Source of the DNA: Cinnamomum chago
Taxonomy: Eukaryota > Streptophyta > Magnoliopsida > Laurales > Lauraceae
Direction: 5' to 3'
Length of the DNA stretch: 64,000 nt
Assembly: GCA_038049695.1 (NCBI GenBank)
Contig: CP142457.1
Location: 27,799,001 to 27,863,000 of the forward strand
Shown here piece by piece: positions 1 to 13,500 of this stretch. The notes under the pieces were generated by a model that saw only the letters and a program-made list of their open reading frames with translations, did no database searches and had not been told where the DNA came from. Position numbers and translations under genes: made by a program. How positions within the stretch are numbered: the stretch's first letter is position 1; every line of letters begins with the position of its first letter.

Positions 1-2183
1 AGTGGGTACCCGTAATTCCGAGGATTATGATTTCTTTGAAATTTTTGATTTTTTAAAAGGATATCTAAAGTCCCTGGTTGTGGGCATGTTAGAAAGATCT
101 TTTAATTCCCTACAATTGTGCTTCTTTGACCAAGTCAGTCCTAGGTCCCGAAGTCCTTCGTTTTCTCGTCACATTTTCTATGAGTATTGTAGCAAACTCT
201 TACCATTGCATGATGAATTGACAAAAGTTACACTTTTATAGCGTTATTTTATGATTTTTCAAAGATAAAAGAACTCAAAACACTGTTTTTAACATAAAAA
301 TCATAATTTACCTCCTCATCATGCTCTCCTCATTTTTTCCATTAAATATGACCCATTTGTATGCATTTATACGAGTTCCAATGCCTTTTATACAAAATAT
401 TTTCGAAAATACTCTCAATTATGTTAATTACTCTTTGTAGGTGTTAATTGAAGATTAAAATTGAGATTCAATAGTTAAAGAGAGTAAGGATAAGTTTTGA
501 AGGCAATTAGATAGAGAAATGGCAAGGTTAGGCAAATAAGAAGGGTTGGTATTTTGACCATAACGTTTTACTCGGGTATTCGATTGAGGTGATCTCAGGA
601 GCATTAGGAAGCTTATTAAAAGTTATACAAATCATGTTTCACAATATGTTTTCTAAATCGGACGTCTCGGTGGTCAAAATCACACTTCAATCTGGGAACT
701 GTTTTCTAACACGAGAATCACATTCATATTGCCATTCTTATAAAGTCCCACATCGGAAAGAAACCAAAAGAGAGCGAGGTAGATATTTCTATATAAGGAA
801 TGGAGCTCTAGGCATTTAAAGAACACAAGCAAGGAGAGCATCCTCCTCATTACTTAAGCTATTCATTTAATTGAGAGCAATTGTAGAGAGAAAGTGAAGA
901 AAGCTTTGTAATAATTGAAGATTTAGAATGGAAATGAAAGTTTTGTCCTCTCCAATGGGTGGCTAATCCCTTTTATTGGATCTTCTAGATGAAACTAAGT
1001 TGATGTTATTCCCTTTGCTTTTGTTCTTTATCTTAATTTCCTTGTTTATGTGCAAAACATGTTAGAGTAGATTTGTCTTCATTGCATTATAAAACCTTCC
1101 ATGTTTATTTTCTATCTTAGCATTCTTTTTTACTATTTATTCTTAGGTTTGATAGATCATGTTTATCTTAGCATTCTTTTTTACTATCTATTCTTAGGTT
1201 TGATAGATCATGTTTAGGAATTAGTACCTTTGGTGATTTATGCTTTCTTTTGATTATTAATTAGGAATCTTTGCTTTTATGAAGAGAAGGAAGTCTTGGC
1301 TATTAGATTTCTATCTTAGAGCTTTCAAGTTATATTTTCCAAATTTAAGTATTGATCTGTCATTAGATTTGAGTGTTTGTTTGAGAAAAGGGAAGAGCAT
1401 TAGTGATTGAATTAGTGTCATTTAGTAGATTCTAGATGGTTCATTTTATCCATTATTATTGATTGTTGTTTATTTTACTTGCTTTTGTTTGATTCTATTG
1501 ACATTCTCAAACACTTGTTCACTTTTTTTTTTAATTCTCACGCTCCATTTCTCTATCCACACCATCAATTTCACCTTTGATTTTACACTACTTTATCACT
1601 TTTTTTTATCTCCATCCATTCATTTCCTATCTTACTATCTTTCTCTTCTTATTAGCTAGTTTCATGGATGTTTTTATTTTCTTTTTATCTTGATTTTTCA
1701 CTTGTTATTTTCACACACTTATTGACTTGATCTATCCAACATTGCTTCATTGTTCTTGTTATTAATCTTGTTATTTTGCTTTTCTTATTAACTTTGTTAC
1801 CAACTTTTTTTCTTGGTTTGTTAATCGTTTTAGTTCTCACTTAAGCTCTTCTATTTTTACTAACATCACTTTGTAATTATTGTGTTTCTTGTTTCCATTG
1901 TTTTTGTTAGTGTTATCTTCATTTGCATTTATAATCTATATTTGAGTTGATACTCCTTTTCATTGATCATTGTTATTTTTCTTGCCATGAACCTTATGGG
2001 AATGATATTTAGACTTTCATAGTCTATTTTACTTGAGACAACTGTATACTTGCTGAATTCGCATCATAGAACCCACCTAAGTTTATAAATATCTCACCTA
2101 CCACCACTTCCTCTCTTCTCCCAACGTTCCTACAGCAAAGAGCTTTTCTTCTTCTCAATGTTTTTTCTTTCTTTCTCTTTCCA
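1..2183. other. AT-rich non-coding stretch, no gene recognised
   Basis: No reading frame here resembles a known protein; the longest frames are short and AT-biased. Near 750-800 a sequence of the form TCCCACATCGG is followed by a TATATAAGG box. That pairing is common at promoters in plant LTRs, so an eroded LTR is possible, but no terminus or target duplication was found. A 51-bp tandem duplication lies at 1113-1214. Nothing else can be supported. Confidence 0.6.
1113..1214. repeat. Tandem duplication, two 51-bp copies
   Basis: Positions 1113-1163 and 1164-1214 are the same 51-bp sequence apart from about one substitution, joined directly head to tail. The unit contains TTCTTAGGTTTGATAGATC. 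It looks like a simple local duplication with no sign of function. Confidence 0.9.
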
Positions 2184-3744
2184 TGTAAGGACCCGATTTC
2201 TAATTTTCGCGACCAATGCTATTTAATTATGATTAGTGACAAATGATGCTTGATTAGAGGTTAATCGAGATTTTCTTGGGATTGGAACTAAGTCTAGATT
2301 GTTTCGTAGAGCTTCGAGAACTTTCGTTGAGAGTTCGGCTTTTTCCGTGTTAATTTAGAATCTCGAGACTTTTCGCGGTATTTCGGGAATTTCATAAAAA
2401 AATGTATCTTTAGCTCAAAAGTTCGGTCCTCACCTGTCCAACAACTTTCATGTTCAGTCCAAATTAATCTGAATTCTAGAGAGTCTAATTTGAGCCCTGA
2501 CAAACTTTCGAGGTGTTTACTATAGTTCTGTAAATCGCACTTTCCACCAACGATCTCTGATAAATTTGATATTTGGCTTTTTGGAAAGCACTCCTCGTGA
2601 TCTACAATTTTTCTTCTTTCACCCGGTCCAACAGTGTAACCATCAGTCTTCATTTTCGCTTCTAAAGTCAAGCTAAATGGTGCTCAACTCGCATGCTAAC
2701 TTGTACATAATATCATAATTACCTTCTACTTTTCATTAATGTCCCCATCAACACCTTCTACCACCATCACTTCTCATTTACTCTCCCATTGCCATTGGCC
2801 AGCAATAAAACTCTCTCCTCTCTTCTCTTTTCCTCTTTCCCTCTCTTTCTCCTCCAATGGCAAGGTGGAGATCATGGTCTTGGAAGCCTTTTTTGCTTAA
2901 TCTACACATCATATCATCCAGTTAATCATCCGATCATAGAAATCGAACTAAATATCCAATCAAGATGGCAATTAACAATCTAAGCACTTTAATCAATCAT
3001 ATTAAGGAATCTAAGCGTGTCTATTTGCCTAATTAGGAAGAAGCCCCTCAATTAGCTTAGTTTTCTCTTCAATTGGTTATGGTGAGTGGTCCATCTTACC
3101 CCCCTTGGTTAGTCATGGTTTGGGATAAGGATGAGGGCATTTATGGAAGTCTTAGGTAAAATGACTAAGGGGTCCTTGGTTGGTTAATTGAAATAATATA
3201 TAAGCATTAGGGTAGTTTAAGTATCTAGGTTTAATGACTAATGTACCCTCAATTGAGTGATTGCTGATGAAGGGGCCTAAGGGTATTAATGGCATGCTAA
3301 TTGTAATGACTAGAGTGCCCATGTTTGCTTGGTTGATAATGAAGGGGGCCAAGGTCATTTAAGGGATTTGAATTTCTAATTTGGAGGGAAATGGTTTTGG
3401 TGGAAAGACTAGAGTACCCTCATATAATTAACAGGTTAAGGGATAAGGCAATGGGTAATTTGGTCACTCTATATTAGTTGCACAATTCTCTAAAGGAAAG
3501 TCTCCTATGATTAGAATTTACAACTAAGGGCCTCTAATGATCTAATTAAGTCTAGGGAGTTCAACTGTTCAACTAAGCCCTTAATGTTATTACTAATTCA
3601 CAAAGGGTTCTAATCCTATAAACTAGGATTAGTAGGTGAAAAATTATTAAATTACTCATGCTAATCGCCTTTCAAATAGGGTAACCTAGGGTTGACTTGG
3701 TCAAACTGGGTCCCACTAGGTATTTCTAGGGACTGGTCCTTACA
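2184..3744. mobile_element. LTR-like segment, 1.56 kb, TG...CA ends
   Basis: The segment begins TGTAAGGACCCG and ends GGTCCTTACA, so its ends are inverted copies (TGTAAGGACC / GGTCCTTACA) of the kind seen at plant Ty3 LTR termini. No coding domain is present and the 126-codon minus-strand frame inside resembles nothing I know. The flanks (TTCCA left, CAGTA right) do not match, so a clean solo LTR is not proven. It abuts the next LTR-like segment exactly at 3744/3745, suggesting a composite or recombined remnant. Confidence 0.45.
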
Positions 3745-5957
3745 CAGTATCTATCTAGGCTATCCTTACATGAACAAGGTCATCTCATATCCATACAAAG
3801 TCTTTTATCCATGTTCAATCCATATTTACAATCCATAGTCCATATCACTAATCGAATCCACGACCATGATCCACCATTGTCATGGTCTTTGTCCATTTCC
3901 ATTGCAATCCACATTCAACATTGTTCATTTCATTACCCATCCAAAAATGGGTTTCTAAGTTATCACCACGATCATCTACTCCAAGGTGATCTCATCCATC
4001 CACTCTTTAGACCATAGGATGGCCCATCTAGCCACAAACACGGGTCAAGTGATCACCATGCACAATCCGGGTCACCACTAGGACACCCTATGTTCAGGTC
4101 CTCAAATTTCGATTTATTAAACAGGTTTAAGCAATAGAAAGATACAAGAGTGAACAACAATGAAAAGCATATAACATATCTACATATCCATGCCAATCAA
4201 AGGAGGGAAATAACAAGGTTCGTCCTATGTCATTGCCCCATTTTAGGTCCAATGTCTATGTCAACCAATTCAATTCCTAAATGAAGTTTAAGATGCCAAG
4301 AGAATGAGTTTGGTGCTCTGAAGTTACGGGCATCTTCGACGACATTTAAAGATTGAATCAAAATCCAATTAATACCCTGAATCCTACTTGAGCGGCCACA
4401 TGGGTCAAGGTGAACTCCAACCCTTGACTCATATTTGGCACATCACTCGAGATCTACATAGAAGGTCAATGGGCCCCACACATCACTGATCTAAAACGAA
4501 ATACAGATCTGGAACTCACTGTCTACAGTGTGCCTAGTTGACCTGGCACAGGAGCAGGTTGACCTGCTACACAAGCTTTTTTGGGACTTAGCTTGCAATC
4601 TAGAAATTTTCTTGCAGTGTACTTGGTCATCCTGGTGGCCAGCTGGCCTACTCGCTATGCTGATTTCTGTATCACACAGAAGGTAAGCTGAGTCTCAGAT
4701 ATTTGAATTTTACAGTGTGTCCGATCGACTTGGGGCAGGGCCGGTCAACCTCGCATACACTGATTCCTATATCAGACAGGGTCTTTGCTATCTAGGCTCT
4801 GTAGCGTAGGAACCAGATTTCCAGATTTTTGGAACTTCTCTAATTCACCCATTTTTCCATCAAAACTCCTCAATCTCATCTCCAATCATCATCAATCCAT
4901 CACAAAACATAAAAACCTTCTCAAGCAATACGTTCACATCATCCATGGGCCATTGGTCTTCCAAATGGGATACCCCATCTATCAATGGCCAAAAATCCAT
5001 AAAACAAGGCTTAAAGGAAGAGATCTAACAATCAATACATACATATAAATTGAATTGTGAAATTCAAGGAAGAAACCATGCATTCTATTCTAAATAGGTA
5101 TATTGCACTTGCCTCTTAGACCAAATCAATGTCTCTTGGCTTGATCTTCAAGATCCAAGCTCCAATTCTCTAATTCCAAGCTCTAATGGCTTCTAATCCC
5201 CAAAACAAATACCCAAAACCTTAGATCCACATAGATCTAGGCTACCTACACCTAATTCTCACAGAGAAATGCATTTAGGAGTTGAAATTCTAGAGAGAGA
5301 AAGGAAAACTCAAGGAAATTGAGTTATTGAAGATGACTTACCTTGTTGTGTAGAGAAAGGAAAGATCTAGAAGATGGAGAGCTTCCTCTAGGTGAGAGAT
5401 GGCTGTAGCTTGGAGAGAACTCTTCTTCTTTGATGTAGGAAACCCTAGATCTAGGTTTCTTGTAGAGATAGAAAGAGAAAGAGAGGGGATTCTTGGAGGT
5501 AAATGGAAGAAAAGAGAGGAAAGAAGAGAGAAATGAGAGGGAAAATGAGAGACAGAGAGGTGAAGATCGTTTGGAATGGGATAGGTTTGAATATATAGAC
5601 TTTGGTTAAAAGTGAAATGATTAGAGAGCCATTCTTGTTTAGTTTTAGGTTTGGATAAGTACATGGGAATTTAAGGGAATTTAAGTTAAATTGCAAATTC
5701 TCATATGGGAACTCCTCCTATTCTTCCTAGTTACTTTTAGGGGCCTCTAATTAACTAACAAACTTCCTTAAGTCCATTTAGAACCCTATAGTTTCTATAA
5801 ATTACAAAAGAGACTAAAACCTAGAAAATGGGCTTAAAACCTAGGAAAATACTAAACACCCTTACGAACCCCTATTAATCAGTACAAATAGATATTGTAT
5901 ACTATAGTTAGCGCAATTCAGATATAAGTGAGGGTCCACAAGGGGTGGGGCCTCACA
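3745..5957 (-). mobile_element. Diverged partial LTR, related to the 10575-14497 solo LTR
   Basis: Blocks here match the long solo LTR at 10575-14497 in the same order: a stretch with CACGGGTCAA near 4040 (compare 11830), paired GTTGACC-type motifs near 4530-4750 (compare 12300-12950), a U3-side TATA motif near 5590, and the same terminus GGTGGGGCCTCACA. Read on the minus strand it starts TGTGAGGCCCCACC. About half of the relative's length is missing at the 3745 side. It is an old fossil with no coding capacity. Confidence 0.6.
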
Positions 5958-6928
5958 TGCCCTAAAGAAGATCTGAACTTAAAAGAAAGGATCCATAGCA
6001 CAAAGAGATTGTATTCATTCCAGGTTAGATGGGTAAACCTTAACCCGACTCGTATTTTTGCGGGTCTGGAAAAACTGACCCGTGACCAATTTGTATTTTA
6101 TGCGAATAGGGTTTGATGGGTCAAATCTGGGTTGGGCTGCCGAGTCAGGTCAGATTTTGCCACCTTTTGAGGCAACCTACCTACCCAGGGATAGATCCAT
6201 GGGTAGGCCTGTGAGATAGGATGCCCTTACCACTGTGCTTTTCCATCATTCTCTAAAGGGAAGATCTTTCATTTTGTGGGAAATACATCACAAGGAACAA
6301 CAGAAGTGGTCCCAGATTGGTTAGCGTTTCTCAAGCGACATCTCTTAGCAGAAGAAAACAGTGTTTGTGTATGTATATTTTATGTGGTTGAGAAGATCAA
6401 CATATTATTATTGCATTGTAAGGTTATAATCAGTCGTCCCCTATAAATCGTAAAAAGTTGTAAGTAAACTCCAATCTAATTTATTGTATTCTAAACATAT
6501 TTATTAATTCAATTGATTTTAAGATAAAAAAAATTAATAATGTTATATAATAATCAAAACAAAAATCAGAGTCAAGGCTGAGCCCAGCCAAGTTGAGCAA
6601 AACCTAGCATGAGAATATCTCACGACCAAGCTTAATTCTACAACAAAAAGGAAAGTACAGGTAAAGCTATGATGGTTGTTGACCCCCTTGAGAGATTTTA
6701 CTGACGTGGGATGAACCCTAACATATGCTTGAAAGAAAAACACCTTCACATAGAACGTTGACCGCCCGAGGATAAAACACTAGGTAGTTGACTGAAAATA
6801 AAAGCCCATCATTCCTTTTATTCTCAGCCACGATATTTAGTTGAAATATGTTTTTCAATAACATTCCGATATATAAAAAATTTAAATATCTTGAGAAGAC
6901 CCAAAAAAAAGTTTCAAAATAAGATTGG
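5958..6928. other. Intergenic stretch, nothing recognised
   Basis: No open frame above about 100 codons resembles a protein. The sequence is AT-rich from 6400 on. Around 6200 the minus strand reads CAGTGGTAAGGGCATCC, faintly like a Pol III A box, but there is no B box, tail or target duplication. I see nothing else between the LTR end at 5957 and the target duplication at 6929. Confidence 0.5.
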
Positions 6929-7639
6929 AAAAATAAAGGGAATTTTACCAAATAAATGTCCCTAGACATGTAATAGCCTGATTTAGCTTGAAATACACCC
7001 AAATGAAAATTATAGTGTTCGTACAAGGAATTTGGACAACTTTGCCCCCAAAGCTGCCGAACGATATCATCATCTTCATTCTCAAAATTTCAATCCTTAA
7101 ACGAATGAAATCCATTGCTGCAGCTGACCCTTATTCTCTTTGCTCAGCTTCCGGCCAACTTCCCCTCTCTGCCCGGCCATTCCCCTACACTCAGCTATCA
7201 GTCGGTCCCCTACAACCAAAGACCACTGGCTCCTTCCAATCCAGCGCCCACTAGCTGTAGTCACCTGCCACTCCACCTGTAAGCACCCAGCGGCCACTGC
7301 TGCCTCTCCCTGCCATCGGCCAACCTGCACCCTTCAGCCTAGCGGCCACTTGGACTTCTCCCACATCCCTGCCAGCGGCTAACCTGCACCCTTTGGCCAG
7401 AGGCCAACCTGAACTCTTTCCCAGGTGGCCAACCTGAACACCCCTCCTTCCCTGCCTGCAGCCAGTCCTCCTCCCCGGCTGCGTTGCAGCTCCACCATGT
7501 GAACCTGCACAACCTGAACCAGCCACCTGAAACCAGCTCCCCTGACCCCAACCACTGCCTCTTCCATCTGCACTGATCTCAGCCTGCACTGCCCTTATCC
7601 AGCCACCTGTACTGCTCCTCCACCTGCACTACCCAACCA

Positions 7640-7795
7640 CCTAATTTCAGTTGAAACCCCACCAGTTTTCAGCTGAAACCCCCACCTGATTTCAGCTGAA
7701 ACCCCACCTGTTTTCAGCTGAAACCGCCACCTGATTTCAGCCTGAATTACCACCTAATTTCAGCCTGAATTTCCAGCTGATTTCAGCCTACAACT
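7640..7795 (+). repeat. Minisatellite, about 28-29-bp unit (left arm)
   Basis: About five units centred on TTTCAGCTGAAACC alternate with CCACCTGA/CCACCTGT. Each unit carries the near-palindromic core TTTCAGCTGAAA. Later units drift to TTTCAGCCTGAATT. The array lies in a proline/leucine-like low-complexity stretch that creates spurious open frames in several phases. Confidence 0.85.
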
Positions 7796-8749
7796 CTACT
7801 TGCATTGCCTTCCCCCTGCACTGCTCTTCCACCTACACTGCTCCCACTTGCAAGATGTCCAACCCACCTGCCACTTGTCCAGCCCACCTGCAATTTGTCC
7901 AGCCCACTGCAACAGGTTCAACCCACCTACACACTTGACCCAACTACTGCTTCTCCTCCTTGTTACCATAAGCAATCCGATGTGTACAACTTGGACCAAT
8001 GGGTCCCACGCCGGGACCGGACCCTTAGGCCCTATTTTATGACCCTTAAAAACTGAATTTTTAACTAGACCTTTGGCTTGATTTGAACCTGTCTTTAACC
8101 CGGTTAATCCTTTGGAAATCCGGAGTTTTCAAACCAAACTAAGATTGGGATATTCTAACCAATGTTTTAAAGAAATTTATAATTGCCCACTGACTTAAAA
8201 AACAAGGGCTTTTGACTTGAACCCCTGGCAATGCAAAGAGACTATCTTTTCTTGGAAAAAGAAAAACCAAGACCTAGACTATGATGCACCCAGTCCCCCG
8301 ACTTGCCTATTTTGGGGTCGTGACAGGGGGATATGGTTGCAGCCAAAACAGTCTTATGTGGTTATATTATTGGGAACCTGCCATAGATTTATGCATATTT
8401 GGGGGATGGGAGGGTCTTTGAATTTTGCCTGCAAGTTGTACTATTATTGCAAATGCCCCCACAATAGCCTCCAATAATGTATATATTTCCTGTAAGATAT
8501 AGACATGTCTCTAAGAAGTAGTGCTTGTTGTCTGGGCCCGCGGAGTTTTCTTTCGGCCCCATCTCACTCCATATAGCAGATTGAGTTATTTGTTTTGGTT
8601 ATTCCTTTAGCCAAACAAATGAGATTGGTGCCCTCATACAGCAGACCAAGTTCATTTATGTAACAGTCAAGCTATAAGATGGAAGGCCACCACTGTTGTA
8701 GTTTTCTTGCTTTACATGAATATATTGACATATCAATCTGAGTAGCATC

Positions 8750-9200
8750 CATGAGTCTTTCCCATTGTTTAAATATCACATTTTAAAATTGAGGCCATCA
8801 ACTTGCTGGATAACAAATTTGAGACTGAAAACTCCAAAGGACGGTAACGATTTCGTTGTTGGAATATTTGCAATTTGGTATTTTGATAACCTCCGCGAGC
8901 CTTTTTCATTGTTTATGTATCTCAATATATAGTCAGGGTCAATCTCGTTGCTAGACAGCGACAAAAGGATTAGAAAACTCTAATGGATCGTAACGATATC
9001 GTTATCAAAAAATTTAGAAATCACGATTCTGGATGAAATCTGTGAGCCTTTTGCATTGTTTATGTATCTCAATTTATAGTCAGGGTCAGTCTCGTTGCTG
9101 TACAACAAATTGAGAGGAAAAGGCTCTAAAGGATTGTAACGATATCATTATCAAAAAACTTAGAAATCACTAATTTGGGTGAATTCCGTGAACCTTGGTT
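8750..9200 (+). repeat. Degenerate tandem units of about 145 bp with a 14-bp palindrome
   Basis: Three to four units share the order: CTCTAAAGGA-type box, GTAACGATATCGTTAT-type box, CATTGTTTATGTATCTCAAT, then GGGTCAATCTCGTTGCTG. Starts lie near 8826, 8974 and 9116, with an eroded unit before 8826. The box TAACGATATCGTTA is a perfect 14-bp palindrome at 8991-9004 and recurs at 14575-14588 and 14993-15006; the other units carry imperfect versions. Function is unknown; sub-terminal motif arrays in DNA transposons can bind transposase, but that is inference. Confidence 0.8.
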
Positions 9201-10574
9201 GGGAGTACTCAAACCAAGCCATTTTCCAGAGGTGCCCATGATTTCAGCCTGAATTTCCAGTTGATTTCAACCTACAACTCCCCCTGCACTACCTTCCACC
9301 TGCACTGCTCCCACCTGCAACATGTCCAGCCCACCTGCCACTTGTCCAGCACACCGCAACAGGTTCAACCCACCTGCACACTTGACACAACTACTGCTTC
9401 TCCTCCTTGTTACCATCAGTAATCTGATGTGTACAACTTGGACCAATGGGTCCCACCCCGGGACCACATGACCCAACCCTTAGGCCCTGTTTTATAACCC
9501 TTAAAAACTGAGTTTTTAACTAGACCTTTGGCCTGATTTGAACCTGTCTTTAACCCGATTAACCCTTTGGAAATCCGGAGTTTTCGAACTAATGATTGAG
9601 ATATTTTAACCAATGTTTTAAAAAAAAAATTATAATTGCCCACTGACTTCAAAAATAAGGGCATTTGACTTAAACCTCGGGCAATGCAAAGAGATTGTCT
9701 TTTCTTGGAAAAGAAAGACCAAGACCTAGACTATGATGCACCACCCAGTCCCCTGACTTGCTCGATGTTAATTTTAACTCCGTACTTAGACCCAATCATG
9801 GCCCTTAATCCTACCCCCATTTTGGGGTCGTGACAGGGGGATATGGTTGCAGCCAAAACAATCTTCTGTGGTTATATTATTGGGAACCTGCCATAGATTT
9901 ATGCATATTTGGGGGATGGGATGGTCTTTGAATTTTTCCCGCAAGCTATACTATTATTGCAAATGGCCCCACAATAGCCTCCAATAATGTATATATTTCT
10001 TGTAAGACATAGACATGTCTCCAAGAAGTAGTGCTTGTTGTCTGGGCCCGCGCAATTTTCTTTCGGCCCCATCTCACTTCATATAGCAAATTGAGTTGTT
10101 TGTTTTGATTATTCCTTTAGCCAATCAAATGAGATTGGTGCCCTCGTACAACAGACTCAGTGCATTTATGTAACAGTCAAGCTATAAGATAGAAGGCCTC
10201 CACTGTTGTAGTTTTCTTGCTTTACATGAATATACTGACATATCAATTTGAGCAGCATCCATGAGTCTTTCCTATTGTTTAAAGATCATATTTTAAAATC
10301 AAGCCATCAACTTGCTGGATAACAAATTTGAGACTGAAAACTCTAAAGGACGGTAACGATTTTGTTGTTGGAATATTTGCAATTTGGTATTTTGGTAAAC
10401 TTCACGGGCCTTTTTCATTGTTCATGTATCTCAATATATAGTCAAGGTCAATCTCATTGCTGGATAGCGAAAAAAGGAGTATAAAACTTTAATGGATCGT
10501 AATGATATTGTTATTAAAAAAAATTAGAAATCACTATTTTGGATGAAATCCATGAGCCTTTTGCATTGTTTATG

Positions 10575-13500
10575 TGTAACGCCCCAATTCCGGATACCGA
10601 TATACTCGCTCGATTACCCGAAATTGGCGCGCTACTTCCCGGAAAATCCGAGAACTTCCAAGATCGTAGGCCGCAGTGAGGTCCAATTTAAAACTTTTTG
10701 ACCAACATAGTTATAACATTTAATATTGCGGAAGCATAACGATTTAAACAAAGCGGAAGCAATAGGTATTGATAAATATATAAAGTATGAGCAGAACATA
10801 TGTCTAATTAAAATGATTCAATGTTAATCAAAGTTATACATTTTCATTCTACCCTTCTCACTACAGAGTATCTCTCAAAAACCCAAAATAACAAAGTCCC
10901 TCAAAACCCTGGTATGAACTCCTCGCCCTCCGGCTCGACGTCCGTGTCGGCCGGGCCCCAAGCGTACTCTCCTGCCACGGGTGCCTCCACTAGGGCTAAA
11001 GCGTCGTCATGGATCTCTGGGTCAAGGCCTAAGCACCATAGAATGGGTCAGATCTAAACGATCTGGCAAGATACAGCATACTACTAACATAGCATATATA
11101 TATATATATCAAAGGAATTAAAGACAGGTACATAATTTAAATGAATAACAAGGAAAGAGAACTAGGCAATCGTGCATTTAAATCATAAGGAACCAGTATA
11201 AAAGAAATCAACTAAACTACTACACAAGGTGGCACATTCACACGAGCTGGAATACCGCGGGATATTATGCCGCGGCCCTCCCATACTGAACACAGTCGCG
11301 GTGGGGAATCTAACCAGGGAATAACTAATCCCGAATATCACTCATCAACTCATCATCTCATCACTCCAGATCGGCACGGCATGACACCTTGCCGTCTTAA
11401 CCACACAGCTCATCATGATAGCTTCACCATACTCAACTAGCTCCTACCGGGGATGATCAGTCCACAGGCTGAGCTTAAATCAACCGAGTGAATGTTCATG
11501 CCGACTCGAGAATAACTCTAAGGTCTGTGTCTGTCTAGGCTTTGCCTTGCGTGAACAAGGTCCTAACAATACCTCTATAAGGTCCACACATCTCAATTCA
11601 GTCCCTGGATCTCATTCAAGATCCAGGCCCACTCGTTGGATCCATACCAAGGCCCATCAGTACATGGCCTGGTCTAAAACCGTCCAAACGAGGCAACCAA
11701 TCCATCTGCTACTGACAAACAGTTCCATTATAATCCATATAACTTAACAGTCCAATAGAAACTATCTCTTCAAGCTAAAGGGTTCACATCACCACACTTA
11801 GGCCCAATAAGGGCCCGCCTAGACACAGACACGGGTCAATGATCTCCGGATTACACAATCGGGTCACCTCTAGAAACCCTAGGTTCAGGTCTTCCAATTA
11901 TAATTAATTAACAGTAAACAGCTAATCTAAAGATCTAAGAATGACAGAGTAATAATAATGAAGTATAAACTTCAATCAGAGAATCAACGGGAAAAGCAAC
12001 GGTCCAATCCTAGGTAAATGGGCCACTTTAGGTTCGGGTTTATCTCCGGTAATTCGATCTCTAAACGATGTCATTAATGCCGTAAAATATTGTATTTGGT
12101 GCTTAGTTGGTTAAAGGCATTGTTGACAACTTTTAGGGTTCGAATCATCTTAGATAATCAACCAAAACTCTAAACAGTGGTCCCCGCGAGTCAAGGTTGA
12201 GCCACACCGTTGACTCGGGCTTAGGACACTGACAAATGCTCATTTGGATGGTCAATGGGCCTTGCAACTGATCATATCTCCTAAGTGTTGAAAACTGGAA
12301 CAATCAGGGTTTTCCAGGTGAACCTGATGCGTTGTGAGCTCGGTTGATTTCCTGGCCGGGAAGATCAACCGAGTGCACTGACAAACCAGAGTCAGGCTTC
12401 CTGGACAACTTAGATCGTTTCTAAAAGCTTACAGCGTGTCCGGTCAAACAACCAGGCCTAGGTGATTGACCGCATACTCTGAAACCTTAGAAAGATTGAT
12501 GATCCAGCTTTAAACACCTTCTAGAAGTAAATTCTAAGTTTCAGGTTGATTTGGGCGCAACCAGTCTGAGTTTCGGGTGAAAAACCAACTTTCAGTCATT
12601 CTTAGTGAAAACCATGTAAACGGGTCAACCTGGGCTAAGCCGGGTCAACCAAACTGATTAAAATAGGTTTTCTACAAGAATATGGCTGATGGCCAATTTT
12701 TCCATCAAAACCTAGTTGTCTCGATCGACTAGGATGGGTCCCAGTCGACCCAGACAACAGGAACTCAGACTGCAGAACACAGCTAACTTGGAGCTCTGTT
12801 TTTCCATTTTTCAGTGTTCTCGGTCGACCTAGAATACTGTCGGGCGAGTCCTCGGGCGTGTCAGGGAAATTCTGCAGAAAATAACTGAGGCTTGATTTTT
12901 TGGAAACTGCAGTGTTCTCGGTCGACCTAGAGGGGGGTCTCGGTCGACCTAGAACACTGAAAACACTATTCCTGCAGATTTCTGCAACTTTTCCGTTTCA
13001 GCTCCGTTTTCGCCCAAATCACTTCCAATCACTTCCAAACTTCCCCAAACCACTTCTAATCAATAAATAACTTCATAAACCATCCATTAAACACCTTTTG
13101 GCCCACTGATCTTCCAAATGGGGGGTGAAAACCCCCATCCATCAGTGACCTTTCCATCCAAACATACACAAACAAGCTCAGGTAGAAACTAAACCATAAC
13201 AGAACATCAAATGAAATGGAAAACTACTGAATCATGAACTAAAATACACATCCTAAGTTATGAGTATGATGCACTTGCTTCTTTAGTGTTTGAGAAGGTT
13301 GTAGAGAAGAAATAGAGCTAGAAATGTAAATCCAGAACCCAATCCAGCTGAACAGAGGAGAGGAGAAGAAGAAGAAGATGATACCCCAGCTGCTGTAGTA
13401 GCAGCTCCTAGGTGATAGTAACAGCAGCAGCAGTAGTCCTTGGAGAGTTTTCAGCAGAGTAACAGTGGTCCAGAGAGAATTGAGAGAAGGAAGAAGGGGA

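Larger units (their letters stand above)
6938..9240 (+). repeat. Left arm of the giant inverted repeat
   Basis: 2,303 bp, reverse-complementary to 14758-17061. In order it holds the terminal 25 bp, a GC-richer region around 7130-7990 with a 28-29-bp minisatellite, a segment ending GGGGTCGTGACA near 8322, a unique block with a CATGTCT region near 8510, and three to four degenerate units of about 145 bp (8750-9200). A 62-codon minus-strand frame at 8776-8964 is encoded identically in the other arm at 15033-15221. That reflects recent arm identity, not a gene. Confidence 0.95.

Noticed and set aside
7251-7589. Open frame with a Gly/Arg/Trp-rich translation, also open in the right arm at 16408-16806
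   Set aside because: It stays open because of low-complexity CTG/CAG-rich sequence in several frames at once. Conservation between arms reflects recent duplication, and no known domain is seen.
6969-8323. A possible LTR inside each inverted arm (TGTAATAGCC ... GGGGTCGTGACA, about 1.36 kb)
   Set aside because: The ends look LTR-like, but no target duplication flanks them in either arm, no primer site follows, and the whole stretch is part of the longer inverted repeat.
8776-8964. 62-codon frame identical in both arms (again at 15033-15221)
   Set aside because: It lies across the tandem units of about 145 bp. The identity is DNA-level arm identity, and similar units do not keep the frame.
11093-11110. 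TA-repeat as an origin or regulatory element
   Set aside because: A plain AT microsatellite inside the solo LTR, with no supporting context.
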